Source of the DNA: Flavobacteriaceae bacterium
GTDB taxonomy: Bacteria > Bacteroidota > Bacteroidia > Flavobacteriales > Flavobacteriaceae
Direction of reading: 5' to 3'
Assembly (NCBI GenBank): GCA_029252265.1
Contig: JAQXBT010000036.1
Location: forward strand, 1 to 60,812
DNA: 60,812 nt
Shown here piece by piece: positions 26,892-36,042 of this stretch. Position 1 is the stretch's first letter. Every line of letters starts with the position of its first letter. The notes under the pieces were generated by a model, which had not been told where the DNA came from, searched no databases, and saw only the letters and a program-made list of their open reading frames with translations. The translations under genes were made by a program, and so were the position numbers.

Positions 26892-27479
26892 TTATTTCTT
26901 TCGATACACTCCTATTTTCCATGAAGTATTTCCATTTTTAGAGTCTACTTTAGAAAATTCGATTTGTTCTAATTCAGGAATGTCAAAATACTCCCAGCAT
27001 CCCGTACCTTCTCCAAAAATGGAGGTGATTAAAATACCGTCTTTTTTAAGTTTACTTAGAATCCGATTCACAACCTTAGCTTTCACAGTGGTATTAATAT
27101 AATAAAAAGCTTCATTAAAAACGATGGTATCAAAGTCTTGAGCCGGTGTATAGTAATGAAGATCTGCCACTTGAAAATCAGCATTTTTAAACTTGTTTAG
27201 TAGGGCTTTCTCAATGGAAACTTTTGAGAAATCGACTCCATAAAAATAGCCGAGATCAAGCGGATCTAGGACCATTCTTAAAACCCCTTCACCAGACCCT
27301 AAATCTAAAACATGGGGTTTTTCTTGAGAATAGGTTTTAATGATTTCTGAAATTTTTGCATAACGAGGCGCTTCTTTTTCTGTTTTTAAATAGTCCCATT
27401 TACCGTTTCGGTATTGGCGGTTCCATTTTATTTTTTTTCTCCAGATATGAAATCGATCGATAAAGTTTAGAGTGTTCAT
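26892..27479 (-). CDS. Class I SAM-dependent methyltransferase
   Basis: A 195-aa Rossmann-fold methyltransferase. Motif I is VLDLGSGEGVLRM (about residues 55-67) and motif II DFSKVSIEKA; DTIVFNEAFYYI occupies the motif IV position. Its start overlaps the upstream GT9 gene by four bases (ATGA), so it is co-translated with it and probably methylates a glycan or its carrier. Confidence 0.82.
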   Translation of the reverse strand: MNTLNFIDRFHIWRKKIKWNRQYRNGKWDYLKTEKEAPRYAKISEIIKTYSQEKPHVLDLGSGEGVLRMVLDPLDLGYFYGVDFSKVSIEKALLNKFKNADFQVADLHYYTPAQDFDTIVFNEAFYYINTTVKAKVVNRILSKLKKDGILITSIFGEGTGCWEYFDIPELEQIEFSKVDSKNGNTSWKIGVYRKK

Positions 27480-28537
27480 TGTATATGATGTCTTAAAAAG
27501 GGTGATAATTTTTCTAAAATGAGTTCGGGTGTCAGTTGTTCGTAAAAAAACGATGGGTTTTCTTCAATTTTTTTCCGATCTTCTCTTGAAGTTGAAAACA
27601 AATCGGGGTTTTGATCCAATAAATGCACGGAGGTATGCAGTTGTCCGTCTTCAAAACTGGCCCAGTGAGATTTTATAACATAAGGAGAAAAAATAGTAAA
27701 AGTGGGTTTGTCAAGCGCTTTGGCAATATGAACAATACCGCCTTCATTGGCGATTAATAATTGACACTGATTCATCAGCGCAATAAACCCTCTAATACTC
27801 GCTTCATACACATCAAAAATAATCGCATCTTGATGCTTGCAAGCGTTATAAATTTTAGTGGCCTCTTCCTTTTGGTTGGGTGCATAGTTAAATAATATAT
27901 ACACCTCAAAATGGGTCGTTACATAGTCTATGAGCGCCACGATATATTTATAAGGCATCGATTTTTGGGGCGTACTTCCCAAAACCCCAAACATGACCAC
28001 TGGCTTATCGTAAGCATTTAATTTTGAATATTTTTTTTCGGTCGCTGTTAAATGTATTTTTGGCGTGTAGATAGGTGCTTCTAGTGGAAAAGCTGCGTTT
28101 ACTAAATGAACTCTATCTTCAATAGATTTCCCACAGGGCTTTGTTTTTTCTTTTAAAAACGCCACATTATGAGTGTAGAAATTGAGCACTGGATTTTTAT
28201 CTGTTTTTTTATACCCCACTCGAAAAGAAGCTTTTGAAAACAACGAGATCACCCTACTTTGAAACTTAGCATAAGGATCAAAAATAATATCATACTGCGC
28301 CTTTCGAACTTCGCAAATCATTTTTATAAGTGTTGGAATTTTTTTTAATTCCTTTTCATTCAATGGAATAATTCTATCGATCGCTGGATTATTTTCGATC
28401 ACACCAGTCGTGTAATCATAAACCATATAGTCCACTCGTGAATTTGGTATTATTTTTTTGATATTGGTGGCGATTAAAGAGGCAATGAGTACATCACCGA
28501 TTCGCTTATTTTGAATTACAAGTATTTTTTTCATCAC
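27476..28537 (-). CDS. Glycosyltransferase family 9 (heptosyltransferase-like)
   Basis: A 353-aa GT-B enzyme. It opens with KILVIQNKRIGDVLIASL, the acceptor-domain signature of heptosyltransferases, and has the C-terminal nucleotide-binding segment LLIANEGGIVHIAKALDKPTFTIF with the conserved GG/GPxH-type loop. It should transfer heptose or a related sugar to LPS inner core at the cytoplasmic face. It is the first gene of a two-gene operon with the methyltransferase. Confidence 0.88.
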   Translation of the reverse strand: MMKKILVIQNKRIGDVLIASLIATNIKKIIPNSRVDYMVYDYTTGVIENNPAIDRIIPLNEKELKKIPTLIKMICEVRKAQYDIIFDPYAKFQSRVISLFSKASFRVGYKKTDKNPVLNFYTHNVAFLKEKTKPCGKSIEDRVHLVNAAFPLEAPIYTPKIHLTATEKKYSKLNAYDKPVVMFGVLGSTPQKSMPYKYIVALIDYVTTHFEVYILFNYAPNQKEEATKIYNACKHQDAIIFDVYEASIRGFIALMNQCQLLIANEGGIVHIAKALDKPTFTIFSPYVIKSHWASFEDGQLHTSVHLLDQNPDLFSTSREDRKKIEENPSFFYEQLTPELILEKLSPFLRHHIQ

Positions 28538-28593
28538 TTACTAAAGACTATCTTAGCAAGATATTACTTTTTTTAAAGCTACTAAAAGTTTAC

Positions 28594-29373
28594 ATGAACA
28601 ATCTTATTATACATCCCGATTTCGCATCGCATTCTGATGCCATTTCTAAAGCCATTCGCGATTTTAATTCTTCAGGAACAACCGTGCTAAAAGGGGAGCG
28701 GAACACCATCAAATCCTTGAAGATTGACGGTTTAATCCTTAATATTAAGCAATTTAAAACACCGGCGTTTTTTAATGCAATTGTGTATAAATACATTCGA
28801 AAATCAAAAGCTCGCCGGTCCTATGAGTATGCCAATATATTAACTCAGAAAACAATTTTAACGCCTACGCCAATCGCTTATTTTGAAGCAACATCTTGGT
28901 TTGGTCTCAAGCAGAGTTATTATATCAGTCAGCACGTGGCTTATGATTTAGATTTTAGAGTTTTGATACACGATTTAAAGTACCCTAATCGAACTGAAAT
29001 TCTAAAGCAATTTTCGGCGTTTACTTTCAAGCTACACGAGCAAAGTGTTAATTTCTTAGACCATTCACCAGGAAATACCCTGATTGTGAAAACGGACTCT
29101 AACCACTATGATTTTTATCTAATCGATTTGAATCGCATGCGATTTGAACCCATGAATTTTAATAAACGGATGCATAATTTTAGACGTCTTTGGTTGTCCA
29201 AAGCCATGGTGAAAATCATGTCCAAAGAATATGCCTCTTTAAGTGATTCCGGTATTTCTTCAGAAGAAACACAGGACTTAATGTTGCAATACAGTCGGAA
29301 ATTTCAAAAACACATCAACTCCAAAAAGCTCAGACGAAGCGGTCGAAAAATGGTTTTTAAAACCACGAGTTAA
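28594..29373 (+). CDS. Lipopolysaccharide kinase (Kdo/WaaP-InaA family)
   Basis: A 259-aa small protein-kinase-fold enzyme. LNIKQFKTPAFFNAI carries the ATP lysine, FLDHSPGNTLI the catalytic HxD/N-like loop, and FYLIDLNRMRFE the DFG-equivalent aspartate. The family phosphorylates LPS core sugars (Kdo or heptose). It sits beside GT9 and the other glycan genes, supporting that role. Confidence 0.82.
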   Translation: MNNLIIHPDFASHSDAISKAIRDFNSSGTTVLKGERNTIKSLKIDGLILNIKQFKTPAFFNAIVYKYIRKSKARRSYEYANILTQKTILTPTPIAYFEATSWFGLKQSYYISQHVAYDLDFRVLIHDLKYPNRTEILKQFSAFTFKLHEQSVNFLDHSPGNTLIVKTDSNHYDFYLIDLNRMRFEPMNFNKRMHNFRRLWLSKAMVKIMSKEYASLSDSGISSEETQDLMLQYSRKFQKHINSKKLRRSGRKMVFKTTS

Positions 29374-29424
29374 TCCCTAGATAATGTGTGCTTAGAACAG
29401 TGATTCTTTATATTAGAGATGATT

Positions 29425-31305
29425 TTATTGGGACTCCTCTTTAATTGAAACTGTATTATTTATAAAGTTATTATTAAAAGTTTGCAAAAACGCTTTAATC
29501 TCTTGTTCTAGTTCGAGTTTTTTAACATCGGAGATGCTATTTTGTAGGTTTCTAAGCCCTGACTTATTTGTAGTATCGTATAGTTCTGTAATTTTTTCCC
29601 CATCAAAAATAAAGTAATAATTATCAATTATAACTTGATAGTTATTGTTTACAAAATTTACGATCAAATTAGTTTCGTTTTTGTAGCTGTTCCCAAAACT
29701 AAAAAAGGGCTCTGGATAGTCCAAATAGTCAAGAACGCTGGGGATGATGTCAATTTGTTGGATATTTTTAAGGTTGATCTCTGGGGTATCGTTGCTAGGA
29801 TCGAAAATCAGTAGTGGAATGGCATAATTTTCCATTGGAGGCTGGTTGTGTTTTTTTGCTAACATCGAACAATGATCTGCCGTAATTACAAAAATAGTAT
29901 TTGGATACCATTCTTGGGTTTTTGCATATTCAAAGTATTTTTTAATGGCATAATCTGTATAGCCTACCGATTCATGAAATATCGATTTTGAATCTCCAAA
30001 AGCGCCTTTATACCGATTTGGAATCACGAAAGGCATGTGTGAGGATATGGTAAAAATCGACGCTAAAAAAGGAGGGCTCATGCGCCCTGTTTGTTCCCCA
30101 AAGAACCTTAGAAACTCTTCATCATAAATCCCCCATTTACCATCTTCATGCCCTGGGGTTGGGTATTCATCTTTTCCGTAATAAGCGTTAAAACCAGCTA
30201 CTTTTGCGTAGTGATCAAAATTTTGACTTCCGTTAAATGCACCGTGGAAAAAAGAAGATTCATAGCCTTGTTTGGCCAAAATTTTTGGTAAACTTTCGAT
30301 GTCATTAAAGGCATAAGAAGAGTTGATAAAAGCTTCTCCAAAAATACTCGGAATGCCCGTTAATATTGATGGAAGTGCCTCGCTAGACAATCGGCCATTG
30401 GCATAGCCATTTGGAAAATAGATCGACTGTGATATAAGGGAATCTAAAAAGGGTGTGTTTCCCATTTCAGGGGTCGAATAACTGATGTTTTCATCTCCAA
30501 AACTTTCTGCAATAATAATGACGATGTTTTTTTTAGTCATTACTTTACCTTCGTTATATCGCTTTATTGGGGTATAAATTTCTTGCAACGCATCGTCCTC
30601 AAAGTGACTTAAAACTGCAAGTTGCTCTTTGTCTTTCAAAGTTTTCATAATGCAGAAGGGCGTATTCAGCACAATAACATTCGTATTAATGTTAGAGTAG
30701 TTAACGGCATCAATTCTGCTCAGTGGTTTTTCTTGTATGCCGCCTCTTCCCATCACTAAACTCAATCCAAGAACCAGCACAAATCCCAAAATAGAATAAA
30801 CACTTTTGATAGAGGAGTTCTGAGTTTTTGGAGTCTTAAAATTTGGAATGAATTTCCAGAAAAAAGTAATAAACACTAGAAAGGAAAGCGCTACATACCA
30901 ATATTGAGACACATAGGAGGGAATCAGTCCCATAATTTCGGTTTCCATGCCTTTGGCTGTGATTAAATCAAAAGTGCTTCGTCTGCCAGTAAATTCAAAA
31001 TAAACGAGGTCGATAAAATTGGTTGCTAAAAAAATACTATTGGTTATGAAAAATACCAGTTTTAAAATTTTCTGATATGGGGCTCCATATTTAAAGCCCC
31101 CAGGAATGGAGTGCCCAATGATGATTAAAAGATTTGTATAAATGATCACAGAGACATCAAATCGAATGCCCCCTAAGAAGTTGATGAAATTAATTTTATC
31201 AAACGTACTGTAATGAAAGAGCACAAAAAGGAGTCTACAGAAACTGTAAAAGAGCGTTACGTATAAAATCCGTTTCGCTAACGTTTTTAAGCTTTCAACA
31301 TACAT
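29425..31305 (-). CDS. LTA synthase-family (sulfatase-fold) membrane phosphotransferase
   Basis: A 626-aa protein. Five N-terminal transmembrane helices (about residues 12-210) precede an extracellular sulfatase-fold domain that starts at VIIIAESFGDEN (metal glutamate, about 268) and contains ADHCSM (metal Asp and His). The nucleophile region reads GRLSSEALPSIL (about 303-314), so the threonine used by Gram-positive LtaS is replaced by serine. In Gram-negatives, relatives transfer phosphoglycerol or phosphoethanolamine to surface glycans. Position next to the LPS cluster and 4 bases upstream of dapD fits surface decoration. Confidence 0.85.
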   Translation of the reverse strand: MYVESLKTLAKRILYVTLFYSFCRLLFVLFHYSTFDKINFINFLGGIRFDVSVIIYTNLLIIIGHSIPGGFKYGAPYQKILKLVFFITNSIFLATNFIDLVYFEFTGRRSTFDLITAKGMETEIMGLIPSYVSQYWYVALSFLVFITFFWKFIPNFKTPKTQNSSIKSVYSILGFVLVLGLSLVMGRGGIQEKPLSRIDAVNYSNINTNVIVLNTPFCIMKTLKDKEQLAVLSHFEDDALQEIYTPIKRYNEGKVMTKKNIVIIIAESFGDENISYSTPEMGNTPFLDSLISQSIYFPNGYANGRLSSEALPSILTGIPSIFGEAFINSSYAFNDIESLPKILAKQGYESSFFHGAFNGSQNFDHYAKVAGFNAYYGKDEYPTPGHEDGKWGIYDEEFLRFFGEQTGRMSPPFLASIFTISSHMPFVIPNRYKGAFGDSKSIFHESVGYTDYAIKKYFEYAKTQEWYPNTIFVITADHCSMLAKKHNQPPMENYAIPLLIFDPSNDTPEINLKNIQQIDIIPSVLDYLDYPEPFFSFGNSYKNETNLIVNFVNNNYQVIIDNYYFIFDGEKITELYDTTNKSGLRNLQNSISDVKKLELEQEIKAFLQTFNNNFINNTVSIKEESQ

Positions 31306-31309
31306 CGGA

Positions 31310-32125
31310 CTAAACCGCTACATTATGCGTTCGCAAGGCATCGTTTAAAGACGTTTTTTTGTTGGTGCTTTCTTTTCGTTTTCCAATAATCAGGGCACAA
31401 GGTACATTGTAGTTTCCAGATGGAAATTCTTTAACATAACTTCCAGGAATCACTACCGAACGTGCAGGGACGAGTCCTTTATATTCTTTTGGTTCATCGC
31501 CAGTCACATCAATAATTTTGGTACTCATTGTTAAGACCACACCTGCCCCTAGGACGGCTTCGGTTTCAACTCGAACGCCTTCCACCACAATACAACGGGA
31601 TCCAATAAAAGCATTGTCTTCAATAATTACCGGAGCTGCTTGAAGTGGTTCTAAAACGCCTCCAATACCAACGCCACCAGAAAGGTGTACATTTTTACCA
31701 ATTTGAGCGCAACTTCCTACCGTTGCCCAAGTATCCACCATCGTACCTGCATCGACATACGCTCCAATATTCACATAACTGGGCATCAAAATAGTGCCTT
31801 TTGAAATATAGGCGCCATGACGTGCAACCGCATGGGGTACCACTCGAATGCCTTTTTCGGCATAGCCTGTTTTTAAGGGAATTTTATCGTGAAACTCAAA
31901 CGGACCCACTTCGATAGTTTCCATGGTTTGAATCGGGAAATACATCACAACTGCTTTTTTTACCCACTCATTCACTTGCCATCCTTCTGTGGTGGGTTCT
32001 GCGACCCTAAGGTCTCCTTTGTCTAGTAAATCAACAATGGTTCTAATCGCATCTTGAGTTGTGGTTTCGTCTAACAGGGCTCGATTGTCCCAAGCTGCTT
32101 CAATAAGTGGTCGTAAGTTGTTCAT
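31310..32125 (-). CDS. dapD: 2,3,4,5-tetrahydropyridine-2,6-dicarboxylate N-succinyltransferase
   Basis: A 271-aa left-handed beta-helix acyltransferase of the succinylase branch of lysine/diaminopimelate synthesis. The start at 32125 (MNNLRPLIEAAWDNRA) matches the family N-terminus; the frame extends 32 codons upstream, but that part is not conserved-looking. Hexapeptide repeats run from about 120 to 230 (GAYVDAGTMVDTWATVGSCAQIG, read as repeats), followed by the DEP..YKGLVPARSVVIPG coil end. It works upstream of lysA in this window. Confidence 0.95.
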   Translation of the reverse strand: MNNLRPLIEAAWDNRALLDETTTQDAIRTIVDLLDKGDLRVAEPTTEGWQVNEWVKKAVVMYFPIQTMETIEVGPFEFHDKIPLKTGYAEKGIRVVPHAVARHGAYISKGTILMPSYVNIGAYVDAGTMVDTWATVGSCAQIGKNVHLSGGVGIGGVLEPLQAAPVIIEDNAFIGSRCIVVEGVRVETEAVLGAGVVLTMSTKIIDVTGDEPKEYKGLVPARSVVIPGSYVKEFPSGNYNVPCALIIGKRKESTNKKTSLNDALRTHNVAV

Positions 32126-32292
32126 CGTGTATTTTTTCAACAAATATAAGCTTAATAAGAAATAAAATATAACCCGATGTGCATTTCGAACGAAATTTGT
32201 CAATTTGAATGAATTTCGCATTCTTTTTGTTAAAATAAAACCGATATTGATTTTCCGTTGAATGATTCAAAACAGAGTTCGATATAAAACTG

Positions 32293-32300
32293 TATTTTTG
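32293..32300 (+). promoter_or_regulatory. -7 element for ruvX
   Basis: TATTTTTG lies six bases before the ATG at 32307, again predicting a nearly leaderless transcript and supporting that ATG over the ATG at 32262. Confidence 0.45.
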
Positions 32301-32306
32301 CGTTCT

Positions 32307-32717
32307 ATGGGACGTCTTTTAGCAATTGATTATGGGAGTAAACGTACAGGAATCGCCGTTACGGATGAGATGCAAATTATTGCGTCCGGCTTAACAACGG
32401 TCGAAACAAAAACGCTGATACTGTTTTTAAAAACCTATTGCGAGAAAGAATCTGTTGAATTGTTTCTTATTGGATTGCCAAAACAAATGAATAATGAGCT
32501 TTCGGAAAGTGAGCCTTTAATCTTGAAATTTATTCAAACTTTAAAAAAACAAATCCCACAAATTCCAATCGAGCGTGTCGATGAACGCTTTACGTCTAAG
32601 ATGGCCTTTCAAACGATGATTGATAGTGGTCTCAATAAAAAACAACGAAAAAACAAGGCAATGGTAGATGAAATTAGTGCGACCCTTATTCTGCAATCCT
32701 ATCTTCACAATAAATAA
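32307..32717 (+). CDS. ruvX: Holliday junction resolvase-like protein RuvX (YqgF family)
   Basis: A 136-aa RNase H-fold protein. It begins GRLLAIDYGSKRTGIAVTDE, with the catalytic first aspartate, and has LIGLPKQMN, RVDERFTS and MVDEISATLILQSYL with the remaining acidic residues. The family matures 16S rRNA 5' ends or resolves junctions. A frame open upstream to 32262 would add 15 residues not seen in the family, so the ATG at 32307 is preferred. It is followed by def, a common order. Confidence 0.93.
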   Translation: MGRLLAIDYGSKRTGIAVTDEMQIIASGLTTVETKTLILFLKTYCEKESVELFLIGLPKQMNNELSESEPLILKFIQTLKKQIPQIPIERVDERFTSKMAFQTMIDSGLNKKQRKNKAMVDEISATLILQSYLHNK

Positions 32718-32778
32718 GTCTAGAAGTATTATTTTTTACATCCAAAAATTGTATTTTTGAGCTCTTATAATTAGTCGT

Positions 32779-33372
32779 ATGATTTTACCAATTGTGGCTT
32801 ACGGAGATCCAGTTCTTAAAAAAAGAGCGATTGAAATTACGCCAGAACATCCAAATTTAGAGCAAATTATTGCCAATATGTACGAGTCTATGTACGGCGC
32901 TTTTGGCGTTGGATTAGCAGCACCACAAGTAGGTCTTTCCATTCGTTTGTTTTTGGTAGACACGGCTCCTTTTTCGGATGATGAGAGTTATTCTGTTGAA
33001 GAGCAAGCACAATTAAATTCCTTTAAACGGACATTTATTAACCCTAAAATGCTCGATGAATCAGGTGAGGAGTGGAGCTTTAACGAAGGCTGTTTGAGTA
33101 TCCCCAACGTTCGTGAAGAGGTGTTGAGAAAACCGACCATTAAAATCGAATATCAAGATGAGGATTTTAAAACCCATGTCGAAGAATTTGACGGTTTAAT
33201 CGCTCGAGTGATTCAGCATGAGTATGACCATATCGAAGGGGTTTTGTTTACAGATAAAGTATCGTCTTTAAAAAAACGCTTATTAAAAGGAAAACTGAGT
33301 AATATTTCAAAAGGAAAAACGAGTGTAGATTATCGCATGCGATTTCCAAATAGTTCAAAAAAACGTTCTTAA
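32779..33372 (+). CDS. def: Peptide deformylase
   Basis: A 197-aa metalloenzyme that removes the N-formyl group from nascent proteins. The three motifs are present: GVGLAAPQVG (motif 1), EGCLSIPN (motif 2, Cys metal ligand) and QHEYDHIEG (motif 3, HExxH-type with two His). The length fits the bacterial type. A -7 promoter element TATTTTTG is at 32753-32760. Confidence 0.96.
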   Translation: MILPIVAYGDPVLKKRAIEITPEHPNLEQIIANMYESMYGAFGVGLAAPQVGLSIRLFLVDTAPFSDDESYSVEEQAQLNSFKRTFINPKMLDESGEEWSFNEGCLSIPNVREEVLRKPTIKIEYQDEDFKTHVEEFDGLIARVIQHEYDHIEGVLFTDKVSSLKKRLLKGKLSNISKGKTSVDYRMRFPNSSKKRS

Positions 33373-33398
33373 ATCAAACTTAATCTTAAACTTAATAA

Positions 33399-33818
33399 AT
33401 GGAATTAGATAAAATTTTAGCCATCTCAAAAAAACCAGGCTTATTCAAATTAATCACCCAATCGCGTGGCGGATTTATTGCAGAATCCCTTATCGATCAA
33501 AAACGGCTCTCTGTCAGTATTAGTAACAATGTGAGTGTATTAAGCGAAATTGCGATATATACGCTCAACGAAGAATTGCCGTTGAAAGATGTTTTTTTAA
33601 AGATATTTGAAAAAGAAAAGGGCCAAGATACAAGCACGAGTCCCAAAGCATCTAAAGACGATTTAGAAGCCTATTTTTTTTCGGTTCTCCCTAATTATGA
33701 TGAAGATCGAGTGTATCCGAGTGATATTAAAAAAGTTTTAAATTGGTATAATTTACTAAATAAACACAAGCTGTTAGATTTTAAAACGGAGGCTTCTAGT
33801 ACAGAAGAGGAAGAATAA
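33399..33818 (+). CDS. DUF5606 domain protein
   Basis: A 139-aa protein conserved downstream of def in Flavobacteriia. It starts ELDKILAISKKPGLFKLITQSRGGFIAESL, a strand-rich domain, and ends with an acidic tail. The function is unknown. Its constant linkage with ruvX and def suggests a role in translation or RNA maturation, which is only inference. Confidence 0.8.
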   Translation: MELDKILAISKKPGLFKLITQSRGGFIAESLIDQKRLSVSISNNVSVLSEIAIYTLNEELPLKDVFLKIFEKEKGQDTSTSPKASKDDLEAYFFSVLPNYDEDRVYPSDIKKVLNWYNLLNKHKLLDFKTEASSTEEEE

Positions 33819-33824
33819 AATACA

Positions 33825-33848
33825 AAGCAGCGAATCGCTGCTTTTTTT
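33825..33848 (+). terminator. Intrinsic terminator of the def operon
   Basis: Stem AAGCAGCG / CGCTGCTT with loop AAT, followed by seven T residues. Confidence 0.9.
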
Positions 33849-33863
33849 AACATTATATTTTAA

Positions 33864-35243
33864 ATGTTTGCACACTTAACAAAAGAATTCAACTACAACT
33901 GGAAGTTGTCTGCACCTGTCATTATGGGCATGTTGGGGCATACTTTTGTGGGATTCGTTGATAATATTATGGTGGGCCAGTTGGGGTCGGCCGCCTTGGC
34001 TGCGGTGTCTCTAGGGAATAGTTTTTTCTTTGTTGCCATGTCACTCGGAATCGGGTTTTCAACGGCGATTACGCCATTGGTTGCAGAAGCAGATTCCGAA
34101 AATAATTTCAAAAAAGGAAAGTCCGCATTTAAACATGGCTTATTTTTATGTACGGTGTTAAGTCTGTTGTTGTATGCCATGATTCTATTGGCAAAACCAC
34201 TTATGAAATTGATGGATCAACCCGAAGAAGTGGTGGTTTTGGCGATGCCATATTTAAATATTATTGCCATTTCGTTGATTCCGCTTATCATTTTTCAAGG
34301 ATTTAAGCAATTTAGTGATGGATTGTCGTTGACCAAACACGCCATGTATGCGACTCTATTTGCCAATATTTTAAATGTTGGGTTTAATTATATATTGATT
34401 TTTGGAAAATTTGGATTTCCTGAGATGGGCATTGTTGGGGCTGGGATTGGGACTCTAATTTCTCGTGTAGCAATGATTGTTTTAATCTGGTATTTGCTTA
34501 AAAACGATCCAAAAACAAAGGCCTTTGTAAGTCATATAAAACTATTTGTTTTACAGAGTTCGATGCTAAAAAAAATATTGAACCTCGGGTTGCCAAGTGC
34601 TATGCAAATGTTTTTTGAAGTCGCTATTTTTACAGCGTCCATTTGGTTAAGTGGTATGTTGGGGAAAAATGCCCAAGCCGCCAATCAAATCGCCCTCAAC
34701 TTATCGTCTATGACTTTTATGATTGCGATGGGGTTGAGTGTCACTGCGATGATTCGTGTTGGAAATCAAAAAGGATTGAAAAATTATGTTGAGCTTCAGC
34801 GGATTGCAAAATCAATATTTCTAATGGGGATTATATTTGCCTCTATTTTCGCAATCTTATTTTTAATTTTCCATGATGTATTTCCAACTTTGTATCTGGA
34901 TTTAGACGATGTAAACAACTATTTAGACAACCAAGAAGTGGTTGCAATCGCTTCCAAATTACTGTTGGTGGCGGCGCTTTTTCAGATTAGTGACAGCATC
35001 CAAGTGGTGTTTTTGGGGGCCTTAAGAGGGTTGCAAGATGTTAAAACCCCAACCTTGATCACCTTTGTTTCCTACTGGGTGATTGGGTTTCCAACAAGCT
35101 ATTTCCTTGGAAAGGCCGAAGTTTATGGCAGTACAGGCATCTGGATCGGACTCTTAGTCGGATTAGGGTCGTCCTCCATTTTTTTATATCTTAGATTTAT
35201 TTTTCTAACCAACCGTTTGATTCAAACGCATAATATGAAGTAA
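33864..35243 (+). CDS. MATE family efflux transporter (NorM type)
   Basis: A 459-aa protein with twelve hydrophobic helices in two repeats. GHTFVGFVDNIMVGQLGSAALAA is the diagnostic first-helix motif of NorM-type MATE exporters, with the aspartate for cation coupling, and the second half repeats the pattern (LPSAMQMFFEVAIFTASIWL). It exports cationic drugs or metabolites in exchange for Na+ or H+. It begins 16 bases after the terminator and runs into two small co-directional genes. Confidence 0.92.
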   Translation: MFAHLTKEFNYNWKLSAPVIMGMLGHTFVGFVDNIMVGQLGSAALAAVSLGNSFFFVAMSLGIGFSTAITPLVAEADSENNFKKGKSAFKHGLFLCTVLSLLLYAMILLAKPLMKLMDQPEEVVVLAMPYLNIIAISLIPLIIFQGFKQFSDGLSLTKHAMYATLFANILNVGFNYILIFGKFGFPEMGIVGAGIGTLISRVAMIVLIWYLLKNDPKTKAFVSHIKLFVLQSSMLKKILNLGLPSAMQMFFEVAIFTASIWLSGMLGKNAQAANQIALNLSSMTFMIAMGLSVTAMIRVGNQKGLKNYVELQRIAKSIFLMGIIFASIFAILFLIFHDVFPTLYLDLDDVNNYLDNQEVVAIASKLLLVAALFQISDSIQVVFLGALRGLQDVKTPTLITFVSYWVIGFPTSYFLGKAEVYGSTGIWIGLLVGLGSSSIFLYLRFIFLTNRLIQTHNMK

Positions 35244-35245
35244 CT

Positions 35246-35473
35246 ATGGAATTACCAAAATTCATCCTCGGAGATAATACCAAATTTCCAAACGCTATCT
35301 ACGTCATTCATACGGAGTTCCCACGGTTTATCATCAACTTAGAAACCGATGAAGTGGAGTGGTTAGAGGAATTTGATACCCAAGATGAAGAAGAATTACT
35401 TTCGGAAACCGAAACAGCCATTAAAGAAGCCTCTGCTTTTTATGACAGTGAAGTCACCACTTACGATTCCTAG
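35246..35473 (+). CDS. Conserved hypothetical protein (75 aa)
   Basis: A small acidic cytoplasmic protein (LPKFILGDNTKFPNAIYVIH, then many D/E residues) conserved in Flavobacteriia by its look, but of unknown function. It is tightly packed, two bases after the MATE gene and two bases before the PAP2 gene, which supports a real gene in an operon. Confidence 0.65.
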   Translation: MELPKFILGDNTKFPNAIYVIHTEFPRFIINLETDEVEWLEEFDTQDEEELLSETETAIKEASAFYDSEVTTYDS

Positions 35474-35475
35474 AA

Positions 35476-36042
35476 ATGATAGAACAACTTTTAGAACTTG
35501 ACACCTCCATTTTTTTATACCTAAATAATTTAGGAACCCCCTCATGGGACGGGTTTTGGAACCTGATCACCAACAAACGCACCTTTATTCCGTTGTATCT
35601 TGTGCTGCTGTATTTGATGTCAAAATCAATGCCTAAAAAACAAATTGTGATTCTCGTTCTCACTATTGCTGGTATGATTTTGTTTACGGATCAAATCACA
35701 AACTTTTTTAAATTCACTTTTGAGCGCTTACGTCCTTGTGCACAAGAAGGGGTTTTGGAATACATACGACAAAGCGATTGCTGGGGGTATGGGTTCTTTT
35801 CTGGACATTCCTCCAATTCTATGGCTACCGCAATTTTTACAGGCTTAATGCTTCGCCCTGTCTATAAGAACTTAATTTATTTTATGATTATCTGGAGTTT
35901 GGTCGTGGCCTACAGTCGGATTTACTTAGGACTTCATTATCCGTTAGATATTATTTGTGGTCTGACTTTCGGAGTCCTTGCTGGGACCCTATTTTTTACC
36001 ATTTTTAAGCGGTTAAGTGCGCGTTTTGTGCAAATTGAGTAG
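35476..36042 (+). CDS. PAP2-family membrane phosphatase
   Basis: A 188-aa protein with about five membrane helices. The phosphatase signatures are FKFTFERLRP (KxxxxxxRP type), GFFSGHSSNS (SGH) and YSRIYLGLHYPLDI (SRxxxxxHxxxD). Acting at the periplasmic face, such enzymes dephosphorylate undecaprenyl pyrophosphate, phosphatidic acid or lipid A. The 3' end overlaps the convergent meaB-like gene by 30 bases. Confidence 0.88.
   Translation: MIEQLLELDTSIFLYLNNLGTPSWDGFWNLITNKRTFIPLYLVLLYLMSKSMPKKQIVILVLTIAGMILFTDQITNFFKFTFERLRPCAQEGVLEYIRQSDCWGYGFFSGHSSNSMATAIFTGLMLRPVYKNLIYFMIIWSLVVAYSRIYLGLHYPLDIICGLTFGVLAGTLFFTIFKRLSARFVQIE

Noticed and set aside
29425-31305. LtaS-like protein as a formylglycine sulfatase and substrate of the FGE homologue
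   Set aside because: It lacks the C/S-x-P-x-R modification motif.
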